Below, piece after piece: positions 11,801 to 25,800 of a stretch of 64,000 bases of DNA. Every line of letters begins with the position of its first letter. The first letter of the stretch is position 1. This DNA comes from Drosophila pseudoobscura (taxonomy: Eukaryota > Arthropoda > Insecta > Diptera > Drosophilidae), in contig NC_046683.1 of NCBI RefSeq assembly GCF_009870125.1, forward strand, positions 44,283,869 through 44,347,868, in the 5' to 3' direction. The translations under genes were made by a program, and so were the position numbers. The notes under the pieces were generated by a model. The model made no database searches. It was given only the letters and a program-made list of their open reading frames with translations, and was not told the DNA's origin.

Positions 11801-14536
11801 TGGGCCAAAAGGCGAAGCACAGTCATTGACACATGACAGATGCACCAAAAGAGAGACAGAGACAGAGACAGAGAGAGAGGGGAGAGAGGTAAAGCCTATT
11901 TCGATCTATCTCTATATTTAGAGGTAGAGTGCAGCGCGTTTCCCATTGGGGAGTTCTTGGGGGAGCTCTTGCCCCATCATAACTGGGCCAGAAGCATGCC
12001 CATGCTCATGCCCCTCTCTGCTGCAGTCCAGCGGTTTAAACTTTCGTTGAATGCATTTCGGTCTATAAATAGCAAATGACGATCGCCTCGGTTCCCTGCC
12101 TCCTCCCAGGAGGGAATGAGGAAGCAAATGCCTGCCAACGGCGGAAAATGCAAGCAAGTAGGAGCACAAATCGACTGTTAAGACTAGAAGATACCCTTTG
12201 ATGGGCACGGACTAAGCGGCTACTAAAGAACACTGTCTGACCAATGCAAGAGCTTCAAAGCTATGAATGCCTCCGAGTCGAGAGTTCAAAAATCACCCCT
12301 CATTCCCATTAATGCAAAAACAAAATACATGTCGTGTGCATAATGGTCGAGTCTTTCTTCGCTGATAAGGGTTTTTTTTGCTTTTGCTGGAATGCTCCCG
12401 AACTATAAAATCCAGCCCACCGCTGATGTAGATCAGGAATAACTTTTTATACCCAATACTCAGAGAATATAGTGGTATATTTGATTTGTGGTGAAAGTGG
12501 AACACCCAGAAGGAGGCGTTTCCGACCACGATCAGCATCAATAGCCTAGTCGGTATGGCTATATCGTACCGAAGAGCAATCCAGACTCCTGTGATAACAG
12601 TGTACAAGCTCTCCCCGGACACAGCATGTCCTCCATATGCGATACGAGTGCACGGTATTAAAAGCAAACTGTTATAAATTTAGCACACAAATGTACTGCA
12701 TGTTGTTATATTCGAACATCTGTCTCTCTTCCACCTTTCCACCCTTGCTGCCTCTCTCGGTGATGCGCTTTTGGCCAAAAACAAAGTTCAATGTACGTGT
12801 GTCAGCGATTTGTTGAATGTCTGCTTCATTTCTCATTATTATTCCGATTCTTTTTTGTGGGTTTTCCTTTTGTTTCGGCTTTCATTTGGGTCGTGCTTCG
12901 ATAATTGCCCAATTTGTCATAGAATGCAAAAATGTCGACGAGCAACGATTGTGAAAGTGTTTTTCTCCCCCAGGATGCACTTTTGTCAGACGAACAGAAG
13001 AAAATTAGATAATGCAAACACTTGACACCGTCAATCAGCTGCAAGTGACACACAGGCAGCATGCATCAGCGTCAGCGTCAGCGACAGCGACAAAGAGGCT
13101 GCCACCGATGGCTTGACAAATTGTGTTTTGAATGGACAGAGGGACACCATCCCAAAGTTAGGAGAATGGAAACGTTTCAGGTCCCTTTTTAAAGTTTCCT
13201 CGAATTCACATTTAATTGCTTCATTTAATAGTTAATAGGAAATCCAAAGAATATGCGAATGAAAATTATAGGAGAAGTGTGTTCATTCAGGACTGAAATG
13301 AGGAAGAATCTGAAAACTCTGCGATCAGATCAGAATTTCTGAGTAGCAGAAGATATTTAGGAATATAAGAGTAGCATCGGTGGGAAAAACATCGAATTGT
13401 TTAAGATCTATTCACGAATTAAATATAGAAGGTACCTATAAAGAAGTTATTTCCAAAATATTTCAAAGCTGAAGCTTAAGCGGAGAACCTACTCATTTCA
13501 TCATATGCTGAGTCTAAGCTTCTTTTTTTTACATTTTGGTAATCTTAAGCTTCAGATAAGCAAATGGTATTACTCTTAGTTAAATAAATAAAACATCCTC
13601 CGAATCTCATATTATGTTTAAAAAAGTTCTAAAAGTTATCGGTTAGAATTTACATCGATCGACTTTGAAAATAAATAGCCAATCCACAGAAGGAACAATC
13701 TGTACCCCAAATTACTTGAAAATTCAATGAATTTTCGTTTCGTGGAAAATGTATATGAGCGAAATCATTTATATTCGTATAAACGTTTAGAAAAATTGTG
13801 TGAAAAATCCAAACAATTGTCCACCAATTAACAATAATTTAGAAAAACACAAAACTTAAACGCTTATATTGTTCATAAATGACAAAATGCACTCAGAAAT
13901 TGTCTGAGAATTGAATAATAGGCGACAAACGGCGGCTCTGACACTTGCCTCTGATAAATTGTTAACAGGTTTTGCTGCTGCAGCATTTTTAGCCACAAAT
14001 TGGACGCGCACTAATAGTTCTGGCCTCGGCCATGAAAGGATTTCGCAGTAGCCTTGCACTTATGAGTGCACAGACTCGATTCAGAATCCATCCCACAGCT
14101 ACAGCTACAGCTACAGCTAGAGGCAGCATCTTCCACATCCACAATGCCACGTGCACCGTTTTCTAATGGCAAATCATAATTTCGTTTTTGGGTCGTCTGC
14201 TAATTGGAACAGACAGCAATGATGGGGCGGCAAGGGGTACAGAGCTACTTTGAAGGACAAAACGCGGCAAACGGGGAACGATCTAAAAATGTGACAAGGT
14301 GTGACGGAACGGGCCACAGCTGGCCAGCCAAAAGCCAAAAAAGATTGTGGGAGCACATCAGAGGACAAAGAAGACAAAAAAAAAAAATAGCAAAAAAAAA
14401 AAGAGTGTCAGGTGCACACAGCACGGAAACAAGCACCTGACACACATTTAAATTACTTGGCAAGGTGTGAAAATTCAATTGCTTTTCTGCCAGTTGTTGT
14501 TGTTGAAAAGTTATGGAAACTCTCAGATCGAGAGAC

Positions 14537-14571
<35 letters not shown>

Positions 14572-17500
14572 CACTCACCTCCTTGTCCTTCTCCTCGTTC
14601 TGACGTTCGGGATCCAGTTCCTGCAGCAGCAAAACAAAAGAGAGATTTTCTTATTTAGTATGCGCCTAATCTTTTGACTAATTAGCATTTGCACTAAAAA
14701 TAGTTGGCACGCTGCTCGCCGGCTCATTTGGTCTGACAAATGGCCTGGCAATTACGTACAGAAATACGCGTACAGATATGCCACATACGAGTACGATCTG
14801 TGACCTGATCTGATCTGATCTGTGCGGGCGCATGGGGCATGGCTGAACAATACTTACATCCACATCAAGGTGCACCACGCCGGTCGATCTGCGCTTCGGC
14901 TTGCGGCGTCTCTGTATGACGGTCTGTGTGCGATTGTCGTTCTCCTTGTCGTTTTCTGTTGGTGGAATAGAATGGAATTCGTTTTCAAGTCTAACAACAG
15001 AAATCTGAGGGTTTAATGAAGTTTCAAGATGGATTTCTTAGATGGAACATGTAGAGGCATGGAATCTATCGCTTAACAGTTCTCCCCAGTTTATTGATCA
15101 AATTTATATCCCATATAGATTGAATTTTAAAAACAGCAGTAGTGTGATATCTCAAAGACATAATGTGGATAGAATATACGGATGAATTGCAGCAAAACTC
15201 TTAGTTCTAACTGGATTGATGCATTAGGCCACTAGGTGGCGAGTCCCACGTAATATTTCCTGTTCGCGTTTCAATCTATAATTGTGTAAAGATCTTGCAA
15301 CGAGACCGCAAGAGTGGGTTTTGTGTGGTATATGTGGTATATGGTATATGTATATATATTTTATATTGAATTCTTGAGAATTTGCAATGATGATCTTGAT
15401 CTTGATGATCCCATGCCGAACGAAACTAACTATTCCGTTGTTCCATTGATTTCGTCATCATCCTTAATCTTGAATCTCCTTAGTCTGTGCCCTGGCGGGC
15501 CTTACCCTTATCGTCATGGCTGGATGTGGCATTGGTTGTTGCCGCTGTTCCTGCTGCATGATTGGCACTGGTTGCAGACACTGAATTGGCGGTTGTGGTG
15601 GCTGTCGTAGTAGCAGCTGCTCCCACTCTCGCTCCCACTCCGGTTCCCGCTCCTGTGGATGTCGTTTCATATTTGCGCACTGCTGGCGTGGCATAGGCGC
15701 TGCTGTTGTTTGTGCTCTCGCTGGGCGCCGAGATGGGGCGGCCCACAGAGTTCAGTGACTGATTGGAAGCGTTGACTGAAACCAAAATAGGGACCATTTG
15801 AATGGGGAATCATAGGAGGACTCATCATAATACTCACGGGCATTGGGACCACTGCTGATGCGTCGCTGGATACCAGTTGTGGTCGATAGATTGGCGGCGG
15901 CCATCACCGCCGGGGCGCTGGGTATAATGGTGCTGTTGTTGGGCGGATATGTACCGCCGCTGGTGTTGTCCTCCAGCTTGAACTGCACGTAAAGACACAA
16001 GTATTATTATGCGGAAGGATCACAGTCTTATAATTTACAAAAGTCTGCATCTAAGGTATGTTTTGAAATGTTTTTCTCTAAATATATTCGTTTCGTTTCG
16101 TTTTGTTTGTTTTGTGAGCAAAATGTGTGGTTTGTCTTACAGAAAAGCTATGCTGGAAAATGTTTTTGTTGGGTTTATTTCGTGGCTTGTGTGCAGCGGC
16201 AGTTAGTGTCTTTAATATACATTTAGTAATAGTCAATAATAATTCAACGATTAATCCAGACACCATTTGCATTTGGGGTGCAGTCCCCGTTTCCATCAGT
16301 TAGCGAGTGCCCTTAACCATTAGAAAACCTAAGCTAAAGCAGCTTCAGTATTCCCTTGAACCACCATTTGGATTATAGTAATTGAATGGCATGCAAAATA
16401 TGTACATCCTTAAGAATACACCAAAACAAAGCAAGCAGAACTCAGCCAAGTGCTCAAGCCTTTCCTTTTAGCTGCAACGTTGTGGAAAAGTTCATTGCCG
16501 AATAGATATGATTGGATTGGAGACTAAACAGTAAATAATAGGTACACAAGACGTAAGTAATGCTGTTTGCTGTTTTAGAAGCAAGCATAAATTATGAAAT
16601 TATGGGCAAAATGAAAACATACGAGCATGTACATGGATGTAAAAATACAAAATGCGTAAAGTAAAACTAAAGAGAAGGAGAAAACGTACTTAAGAACAAA
16701 CATTTCAGGCGTGTAAAGACCTACGAAAAATAAAACATACACAACAGCTACGTTTACTCGAAAAACGTTCAGAATACCCTTGCGATCTGGTTTCTATATG
16801 ATCTATATATATTAGATTTAGTGTGGTTTGAGGACTGCCTTGGCAGGGAAACAAATTTGGCTCATTGGCGCTTTTTGGCTTTCCTCGTTACACATCTTTG
16901 GTTTAACCATTCGTTAGCAAGGGTATTTCCATTGTTTAGCAAACCATAATTATTACAATACTAAATCCATGCTACACTTAGACTCGAACAAAAATATTAA
17001 AGACAACCGATTGAGATACAGTCTTTTGTGGCATATACATATACATATATATCTTGTATATAAGTAGGACTCTGGGTTTCGGTTAGAGGGTTCGGTTGGG
17101 TTGTGTGGGGCATACCTTGGAGCCGGCATCGAATTTGAGGCGCCAAGACGGACGCCGTTCCGCTGTCGATGTTGATGTGGAACTCCCACCCGCACCACCA
17201 GCGCCAGTACCAGCACCACCTGTTGCTGTTGCCGCTGCTGCTGCTGCTGCAGCTGATGCTCCTCCACTGCCGTCCGTCGTGCGGCGCGCATACAAACTGA
17301 GCAGAGAGTCGCGGGCATTAAAGTCCGGATGCGCTGACACTGGCGAGGCGGTGTCCGACTTGGTATCCGTCTCCTGGCTGCTGCCGGACAGGCCACGCTT
17401 GTCCCGCAAGCGCACTGGACTCTCGAGCGAGCCGGGCGTGGTCGAGGAGGACGACTTGATGGCCTCAGTCGGGGCCGCACTCAGCGGCAGGTCTGTGGGC

Positions 17501-20500
17501 CTCGCCTTCTGCTCCTCGCTCTCCGCCTGCTGCTCGTCAGTCTTTTGTTTGTTTGATTCCACCTGCTCTGGCTCACTCTCAGCGCTGTCGGGGATCTTGT
17601 CGCGCCGCGAGACTATCGTGTAGCTGGCACTGACCACTGCCTCCGGATCATCGGCATCGCCACCGGCCTTGCCATCACCGTCGCCGTCGCCGTCGTCGTC
17701 GTCGTCGACCACCACAGAGCGTCTCGACGGCGCGGAGAGGGTGAAGCTGGCAGTGGTGTCGTTTGCACTTTGCACTGGACTGGGGGCCAGAATGGTCTCG
17801 ATCTCCGTCTCGTCGCTGGTGGGGATTATGGCTGGCGGCGGCGTGGTGGGCGGTGGTGGCGGCTGTGGCTCTTGCTGGCTTGCATCACTGATGGATGATG
17901 TGTGTTCTGATGTGGCTGTGGCTGCCGCTGTTTCGCTTGTATCGTTCTGTTAATAATATTAGTTTTGGAACAAATAAAAAACAATGGTCCCAAGGCGATG
18001 TTGTTTGCTCGAAAACAAAAATCAAAAGATCTCTGGGGTCGGGGGAGGGATAGCTATTAGCTACTAAATCGATAATAAATAGATACATATATATATATAC
18101 ATAACGTACGATTACGGATACGGAGCCGGATACGTATACGTAGAGTGTGGCCCGGATTGAGAATACTCTACGGATGCATGCAGATGGGACATGCAAAATG
18201 AAAAATCATCAACATATTCCATAGACATACAAAACATATTCTATACATAGGATAATACGTGTGTATAGGCCTACGATAGAGATCGCGCGTACCAGATCTC
18301 TAGGCGGCCCATCATCACAGTAGAAAATAACTTAAAAAACGATTGTAAACGATAACGTAAATACGAATAGTAATGGCGACTCCCGGCTATGGTTCACTGA
18401 TCTGCGCTGGATGCTGGCAATGCTGATGATGGTTGCTTGGGGAAATCATAATATAATACGCTACGCGCTATAAACGAATACTCAACATTGATGAGAGGCA
18501 GCTCTTGATTGACGCTGTGGCGGGCGGGGGGCACAAAAACTGCGGGCGAGGCGCAACGGGGCGTGGCAGAGAGGCACAAACGCAGAGAACTCAACTTGAT
18601 TGGCGGTTAATCGAATGGGTGGCAACGTACGCTAAATGAGCACTGATTGATCGATGATTGATCTGATTGTGATGACAACTAGCCTAAGGATGGGGCGACG
18701 GTCGGTGGATGGGGGTGGGGGTGGCTGTGGTGGTGAGACAATAACAAAACAACAACACCAACCAACAGAATGCAACAGATTCGAATGGGGGCCGGGCCGG
18801 TCCGGGCCGTGTGCGAAACCCTCAAGGTTAATGGGTTTCTACATTCAGTAAGGTGTTCACAGCCCGTTTAGCCACTCAATATAGAAGTACACCTGTAACT
18901 CACTTTACGGACACCCTGCTGTACCGATTACTACCTCAATTTACTCTTTTTCAATGAGGCATATTGGTGCATAGATAGTCAGACCCAAGGAACATTGCCA
19001 AAGAGAATGCCAGAGAGTCCAAAAACATAATACATGACGTGTGCATAGTATCTCGGCGATAAGGGTTGTTTTTGTTGCTGCTTTAGGGCTCTACTTCGTT
19101 TGAATATATTCGGCCAACCCATTGATAGATCATTTGACATCATTAAGCGGATTATATTGCAATGTTCCATAGTTTTTCTGTTCAGTAAGAGCCAGATGTT
19201 GAAGTTCTAGGAAGCAGGAAACAAGAATCTCCTTTATGTTGATAAATTTTTTCCCTAGAACTTCTTCATCAACGCACTTTAGGCCGTTTCCAGTGGAGTT
19301 ATTGGTGTATCTTTACCCTCGTTTTTTCATAGCATACTTTTCAGAGATCTCACGAAAACTGTTGCATTCGGTTTTGCAGGATGATTTTTGCTAAGCTACA
19401 ATTTAACTATTTTAGTATACAGACTAGTATGGGGATGTATGTTCATCCAAAGATGCACAACTAAACTAGGATTCGTTACTTTGATTGATTGACTGCCAGA
19501 GCGTGTATTTGTGCAACTTATGAATGAACATACACAGAGACACACAAATAAAAAGATACAAAGGATACACAAAGAGAACGGGGGACAGGGGGACAGGGGG
19601 GACACCATAACCATAAGCAGTTTTGTACTCTTTTTTCTTTCTTCTTTTAGTTTTTGGTGTGTATTTGGACATTTGATTGATTGATTGATTGATTTGGGGG
19701 GTGTGGACTGCAAGTGGACATCGTGTGTTTGTGTGTGTGTGTGTGTGGATGCTTCTGTACGAGCTCTCCCTACAGATAATGGGATAATGTATGCGATTCT
19801 ATGGACATAGAGAAAGATGCTCGTTCTCTCTGGCGTTGACGGGTGTGTGGATGTTTGTAGATGTTTCATTTCTGAGCTCTGATTTGTGAATGATACAGGG
19901 TATTGTGGTACTGTGGTATTGGGTGGTGTGTCTTTGGGTCTTGGGACACGGGAGTACTTACGCTGCCGCTGCTGCTGATGTTATTGTTGTTATTATTGTT
20001 GTTGTTGGCCATGCCCATGTTCTTCTTCTTGACCAACTCCTCGGCACTCTTGATCTCGTCCAGGGTAACGCCCTGGGTGGACCGACGCGTCTCGCGGACT
20101 CTCTTGGCATGCGCTTTGCGCTGTGTTTCGCTCTCTTCGTCACGCACGGGCGGTACAAAAGATCTAATGGCAGGAGAGAGAAAGAGTGAGAGAGATGCTA
20201 TAATTTGGAATTCCTCAAGTAATAAATTATAGAACATATGCTAGCTGAAAGAACAAATCATGCTGCACAAATCAAGGGGAAAGGCGTTAGCAGCGCTGGC
20301 TTTTGAGGTTAGACGTCACTTAACGGCAGTGACAGATATTTTTGAGGTTAGCAGAGCTTTCATTTGAGGTTAACGAAAGACGAAAGCCATCTTGCTTAGC
20401 AGCAGGGCTATATTTTGAGGTTAGGCTCAACTCAACGAACACATAAAACAGTTATTCTTGTGAGGTTTCTCGTATTACTTGAAGAAATTCTTGATTATAT

Positions 20501-22785
20501 TGCCCGTGGATTGCTTGGGCGGTGGCTTGGCGGTCTCCACATCGCTGGCACTGGCACTAGCACTGGCACTGGCCGTGGAAGAGCTGCCATTATTGCTCTG
20601 GGCAGTGGTTTTCGCTGTAACTTGGCTAATCGTTCGACAAGAATCGTATATATTTATATGTAGTACATCAGTTGTATACGAGCTTAGAGCGTACGAGTAC
20701 TAACCTGCGTATTGGTGGGGTCAGTGCATTCGTCGACGGTGAACTGAGGAGCGTTGTCTTTGCTGTGGCTGCTGTGCCAGTGGGCGTGCCCACGTGTGTA
20801 ACGGTCGGTTTCCTGCCACAAAAAAAAGACACAAAACAAAAGAGAGCATGTCATATAAGAGAGAGTGCTGCACAGCGGATAAGAGAGAACACAATCAAGA
20901 GTATAGGTAGACGACATTGGTGCGTGGCTGAATATAAGAGATTGTTAAACACAGTTCGGTGCAAAATGGTATTCGGTTCTTGGGTTATGGCGGAAAAACG
21001 AAAAAACGAAGTAGCTAAGCGAAAGCACAGGTTCAGTTACGGAGTTACGACACATTAAGGTTAGCAGTTATCTATGAGTAGGCGTGATAGTAGTATAGTA
21101 GTAGTTGTTGTTGTAGTGGAGTAGGAGTAGCAGTCCACCATGAACTAGATCAGGTATATTCGGAATAACAAGTATACTATTATACGAGTATTCATCAGTA
21201 ACATATTTAAGTATTATGTTGTCTTTTTTAGGAGCCTATAGAGTGTACAAGATCAGATCTTTTTTGGCTCTGTAATACTCCCAATAATCGATAGGCATAA
21301 TCTTTCAACATCTATGCATGATAAAATGATAGTTCTCTCTCTATACATTTGTATCTTATGGATTAAATCGATCCTTTGATCTAGTTTTCGGGGTGGACAG
21401 CTACAGGACAGCAGTGTGGGTGTGGGTGTGTGTATGTGTGTTTGTTTGTTTGTTTGTGTGTGTGTGTGCGGAACAAACCTGTAATACATTGAGTTATCTT
21501 TGAGTGAGGCCGATCTTTGTACGCTATAATATGGATTTGTTGTTGCAGCAGTGGATGCTGCTGCAGCTGCTGCTGCTGCTGCTGCTGCTGTTTGTGGTGT
21601 GCTTGTTGTTGTGTTGTTGTGCGTGTTGTTGAAAGTACTGGATGTTGTTGTTGTTGTTGCAGTGTTATTTGTTGTTCTTGAGCCCAGCAGCAGAGCGCTT
21701 TTGTTGTTGTTATTGTTGTTAAATTTATTGTTGTTATTGCTACTTAGATTATTATTGTTATTGGAATTGGAATTATTCGCAGCTGCAGAGGCAGCGGCGG
21801 CGGCGGCAGCCGCCTGTGACGCCGCAGTCGCTGGCAGAATGGGACAGGAGTTGGCCTTTATGCGGGCGCGCAGCTCATTGTACTTTTGATAGAATCTGTG
21901 GCAAGCAGCAGCGGCAGATAGCACGTTGGACGTTGGACGTTGGACGTTAGACGATGGTGCAGACGGTGGCAGGCGTGTGGTGGTGGTGGCAGTGGCAGTG
22001 GCAGGCGGGCGGACGGGCGGGCGGGCAGCGGGCAGGTTAGATTTTGGATAAGCGGTTTTTTTTTATGATGAGTTGTTGTTGTTGTTGGTTTTTGGCGGTG
22101 CGTTGGTGAGTTTGTTTTCGATTTTGATCGGTTTGTTATCGATAAATGAGCGGAGAAAAAGAAAGAAAAAAAAAACAGAACAAAAACAAAATTTTAAAAC
22201 TAAAAACAAAACTTTTTTCTCTCTTGTTTGCGTGTGGCTTTTGGTGTTCGATTCTTATTTTTGGTATCTTTTTGCTGTTTCTGCTTCACTTTGCCGGAGT
22301 GCACTGGTTACCGGACTCATGGGAATGGAACTGGACAAAAGGCCTCCCCCCAAATGGGGGCCTATGACTCATAGAGGAAGGGAGAGATAGCAGTGGGTGG
22401 TCGACTCTTTTCTGCAGAGGGCGAGAGAGTGACAGAGCAGTGAGTGGTACTGTTTCTTCGGAGAAAGAGCATGACTGGGTTGAATGTGTTTTTCCCCAGA
22501 GAGTGAGAGCGAGAGAGAGAGAGAGAGAAAACGAGCGCATGAGAGCACTGCGGTATATTTAAACAGTTACCGTGCCCAAAACTCGCATATCATTTTGTTC
22601 TGTTTGGTTATCAGTTGACGGTTTGATTTTGATTTTGATTTCGGTTGTTTTTGCACTATGCGTGTGGGGGTGTGAGTGTGTTAGGGGGCACAATGATAAG
22701 CGATAAATGCAATCAGCAAAAGTGAAACAAAAACTGCAACTAAATCCACCAATTAATCGATACTTTTGGCAGATTAATGAATATA

Positions 22786-22816
<31 letters not shown>

Positions 22817-25800
22817 GTAGGTTAATCTGTTATGTGTGCTATTAGGTATTTGGTATGTGTGTGTGTGTGTGGGTGTGTGTGTGTTTGTGTGGCACGCATT
22901 TCTGTCAAAAGCTTAGGGTTCTTCTATTCACAACTCACTTTTCATCATTCTCAAAGCTTTGGGTGCGTCGCAATATGACATCGTTGGCGCTCTCCGAGCT
23001 ATTGCTGCTAAGCTCTCTATCAGGAACTTCTACAAGGAGGAGAGAGAGGGAGAGATCGAATCAGAACAGGTCGTGCTATATATTGGAGTGCGTTTCAGAG
23101 CTTAATAATTCGAAGGAAAATCGATATCGATAATATCTACATCCAATAAATCGAATCGCTATCAAGAATGGATCGATAGAATGCTAATCGAACGATATCT
23201 TTTCTTCGATTTCAAGAATGGAATTTAACAAGTACTTCTATGTTTAGAAGGGATCCATCTCTTGATGTTCTTCTTTCCTGAATGCTTTGAAACGCACTGT
23301 CCTCCAACAAGTACTTACGATTATTAGTGGGACTGTCGTTGGGTGCGCGGGCCATCTTGCGTCGCCAGGGTGCCTCCTCCTCGACTGGATGCTCGAGGGC
23401 ATGGATCTGCTGTTGATTGGGCTTCACGTTCTCCGCTAAAAGATGCAATGGAAATATGTTTTAGACATTGCAAATATTCGATACAAACAGGCACACAACA
23501 AGGTGGAGATTAGTAGCTCATAAGCGGGCCTTAGCACGGAGGGAGAGACAGAGATAGAGAGGGAATTCCTGAATCGAGACGCAAAACAAATGCCGACTAC
23601 CTTCGCTCTCGCCAGATAGACTTGTGGTGTGCGAGGACTCCGTGGAATCGCTCAGCTCTTCCGCATCGCTCTCGTGGGCCACAGCATCATCATCATCATC
23701 ATTATCATCATCATCATCAATATCATCATTATCATTATCGATTGGAAGCGAAGCTTCACTACTGGAGGCGCAGTTCGAACTGCTGGCAGCTGCAGTGTGC
23801 GTGAATTACAAGCAAGAGACAATAGACACAAAATACAGAGAAAAAGGGAGAGAGAGAGAGAGTGAGAGAGAACATACATACAGGCATACAGAGAGAGAGA
23901 GAGAGAGAGAGAGATTCGGGATTGCTATGGAAGATGAAAGATGATCTGAAGATGATCGTAAAATGCTTGAATGCAAATGATTTGCAAATTATACAAAGAC
24001 GGAGAGGCAGTGGCAAATGTTTTACGATTACAATAAATGCTCCGACAAAACAGAACAATGTGTGTGTGTTTTTTAGCGCGCATGAGAGCCTAAACAAAGG
24101 ACCAAGTACAGGACGCAAGTTGTTTGTTTCATATTTGATTGTTGTGTGGGTTGCGTGGGTTGTGTGTGTTTTGTGTTGTGCGAGAAATCAAAGAAAGCTT
24201 TTCGTTTATTAGGCAAATCCCCACTGAGCTGTACACAGGGGTACGGGCACGGGTACGCACCATCCTTTGTGGCATCAGTTCTCACTTCAACGCGCACCAG
24301 TTTGGTGGGCGTCTTGTCCACACGATTTTCAATCGCATCTGAGATTCTGCGAAAAGAAAGACCATTTCTGCATTGATTATTCAAATCGAAAACAGCATCG
24401 GGAAATAGCAGCAAGGACCAACCTGATTTGACTAGATGGACGCCGCTGGTTGCGATTTTTGGCCCGCAGTTCTTCCAGGAATTTGACTATTTTACGGTCG
24501 GCCACATCGATGCAGGACTGTCCCGCATAGTTGCGTATATCCATGTCGGCCAGGGACTCGACCAGCATCCGGGAGGTCTCCTGCTGGCCCCAGTGCGAGG
24601 CGGCATGCAGCGGCGTCCAGCCATCGTTGTCCTGACGATCCACATTGCCGCGTCCCTCCAGCAGCAGGCTCAACACGTTCGTGTAGCCCTTGGCGGCGGC
24701 CACGTGCAGCGCCGTGGCCCCTGTCTTCGGGTGCGGCCTGTCCACCTCGGCGGCATCGCTGCTCAGCCAGCGTTCGGCGTCGCTCAGCATCGCCTCCTCC
24801 TCGGCCTTGCGCGCCTGCTCCACATCGATGTTCAGCTCCTGGACTATCTTCTCCATGTACTCGATCATGCCCCTGTGCTGCACATCGATGGCCAGGTCCA
24901 GGGCCAAGTCCCCGTCGCTGTTCACGGCGGCCACATCGGCCCCGTTCTCCACCAGATAACGTGCTATGCTCACAAATCTACCGAAGAGACAAGATTAGAA
25001 GGAGTCAAGCAGGGGCCACTTGGGTGCTTGTGGGCGTGGCACTCACCCGCAGGAGGCCGTGGCATGCAGCGGCGTCCAGCCCTCGTTGTCCTGACGGTTG
25101 ATGTCGGCACCACGCTTCACCAGAAACTCAACCATGTGCAGATTATCATCGATGCAGGCCTGTAAACGGGATAAGAAAACGGATCAGAAAACGCCTTTGT
25201 CAGATACAATCGATCGTGTAAATTGTCATCGCTGAATCAGAGGCCGAGCGACGGCACTCGAATGACTCCCCCCGCATGGATGATTACTAATTAATGGAAA
25301 AGAACAAAGAACACACACCACAAAAGGATATGCAAAGGAAAAGAGCAGGACTAGGCATTGATTCTCTTCGATTCTTTCCCATTATTTTCCAGAGTTGAAT
25401 CAACCTTTGGGGCAGCACTCTCTACGGGTTTTCCAGCCAGGGATTTCCTGAGTAATAAAATGTGTATCTAGTGAAATGTTTTATATTCCCGTGTTTATCT
25501 TAATCTGTTGCTAAAACGCTAAAGTAAACAGACGGGACACCCACAGACGCTCCACAATGTTTCTTGGGTGTTTATGCGGATTTCCGCTGAAGCCTCCGCC
25601 TAGACATCTTCGACAGCGACGACGGCGACGGCGACACAACGATGATATCATCGTGTGGCGGCGACTCCGCCGGCATTGTTGCTTCGCTGGGACCGCCGTG
25701 CCGCTATCTCCCTCCCTGCCGCCCTCCCCGCCCCACTCAATCCCTTCCACAGTCCACAGACCACCACAGACCCATAACCAATGCCCCCCGACGAATACCG

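Larger units (their letters stand above)
9208..14578 (-). other. Large Mbs intron, likely harbouring the promoter of the short isoform
   Basis: 5.4 kb without supported coding sequence. It contains part of a dispersed repeat (12318-12391 and 12443-12605), a run of (CTACAG)n near 14096-14121, and a long (GA)n tract (14538-14568) just 3' of the donor of exon 14579-14620. The leader exon and promoter of the short Mbs isoform are expected here but I cannot place them. Confidence 0.5.

Noticed and set aside
12063..12071. TATAAATAG on the plus strand
   Set aside because: A good TATA box by sequence, but no initiator, exon or gene follows on that strand within the Mbs intron.
17096..17623. Plus-strand frame of 175 codons
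   Set aside because: Antisense to the large Mbs linker exon.
20684..20917. Minus-strand frame of 77 codons covering an Mbs exon
   Set aside because: The exon is real but in another frame; only the KPTVTHVGTPTG frame keeps phase with both neighbours.
24428..25165. Plus-strand frame of 245 codons
   Set aside because: Antisense to the Mbs ankyrin exons.
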